Source: DASRTE01 sp035316885 (GTDB lineage Bacteria > Actinomycetota > Actinomycetes > Jiangellales > Jiangellaceae). From it: a stretch of 7,198 nt of DNA. A program made the position numbers and the translations under genes. Shown piece by piece: positions 7,018 through 7,198 of the stretch. Where the stretch lies: NCBI GenBank assembly GCA_035316885.1, contig DATHII010000292.1:1-7198 (forward strand), given 5' to 3'. The notes beneath the pieces were generated by a model. It worked only from the letters and a program-made list of their open reading frames with translations. It ran no database searches and was not told the DNA's origin. Position 1 is the stretch's first letter, and the number at the start of each line of letters is the position of its first letter.

Positions 7018-7198
7018 TCACGGACGGACCGGTATATGGACCCGCAGCACCGTTTCACCCGGTTGGGAATCGATCGTGATCTTCCCACCGTGGCGCTCCA
7101 CGACGATGCGCCGTGCGATGTCCAGGCCGAGTCCGGTGCCTTTGCCCACGTCCTTGGTCGTATAGAAGGCCTCGAACGCCCGAGCCGCCACCTGTGGC
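7018..7198 (-). CDS. Histidine-kinase-type ATP-binding protein, C-terminal fragment (cut by window edge)
   Basis: The last 59 residues of a gene entering from the right edge. It reads PQVAARAFEAFYTTKD, then VGKGTGLGLDIARRIV, then VERHGGKITIDSQPGETV, and ends in IPVRP before TGA (7018-7020). This is the C-terminal half of a GHKL (HATPase_c) ATP-binding domain: an F box (FEAFYTTK, residues 8-15) and G2 box (GKGTGLGL, 18-25), then the closing beta strands. The H box, N box, G1 box and any sensor domain lie outside the window, so its stimulus and whether it has a partner regulator cannot be told. The domain is C-terminal, so no receiver follows it. It has the same strand as recC and ends 15 bp before it, so transcription may run through into recCBD. 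F box plus G2 box make the family call firm; the specific protein is unknown. Confidence 0.9.
   Translation of the reverse strand, partial: PQVAARAFEAFYTTKDVGKGTGLGLDIARRIVVERHGGKITIDSQPGETVLRVHIPVRP

Noticed and set aside
6686..7165. Plus-strand open frame of 159 codons across the recC start and the kinase end
   Set aside because: Ser/Thr/Arg-rich shadow running antisense to two recognised genes, with no domain signal.

Overview
The window is a piece of a high-GC genome (roughly 70% G+C by eye, with strong G/C preference at third codon positions). It is most likely from an actinobacterium, judging by base composition, GTG starts on all three rec genes, and the uninterrupted recC-recB-recD order. 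All real genes lie on the minus strand, so transcription runs from the right edge to the left edge.

From right to left: (1) 7198-7018, the last 59 residues of a histidine-kinase-type ATP-binding protein, cut by the window edge; (2) 7002-3631, complete recC (1123 aa); (3) 3634-260, complete recB (1124 aa); (4) 263-1, the first 87 codons of recD, cut by the left edge. The only non-coding DNA is the 15 bp between the kinase stop and the recC start, and it holds the recC Shine-Dalgarno sequence. The recC/recB and recB/recD junctions are both 4-base GTGA overlaps, so the three subunits look translationally coupled.

RecB, RecC and RecD together form the heterotrimeric RecBCD (exonuclease V) helicase-nuclease that processes double-strand DNA ends. 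RecB here has a full set of superfamily 1 helicase motifs and an intact RecB-family nuclease site. RecC has the usual helicase-like and nuclease-like folds without the catalytic residues, as expected for the scanning subunit. In mycobacteria, RecBCD is reported to serve single-strand annealing while AdnAB serves homologous recombination; whether that applies here cannot be read from this window.

I do not see a new system. The points worth a second look are: a RecC whose Chi-contact positions differ strongly from E. coli; a RecB with a much shorter 1B region (the E. coli 'arm'); the close apposition of a histidine-kinase gene to recC; and the repeated GTGA coupling. No RNA genes, mobile elements, CRISPR arrays, repeats or convincing terminators were seen.
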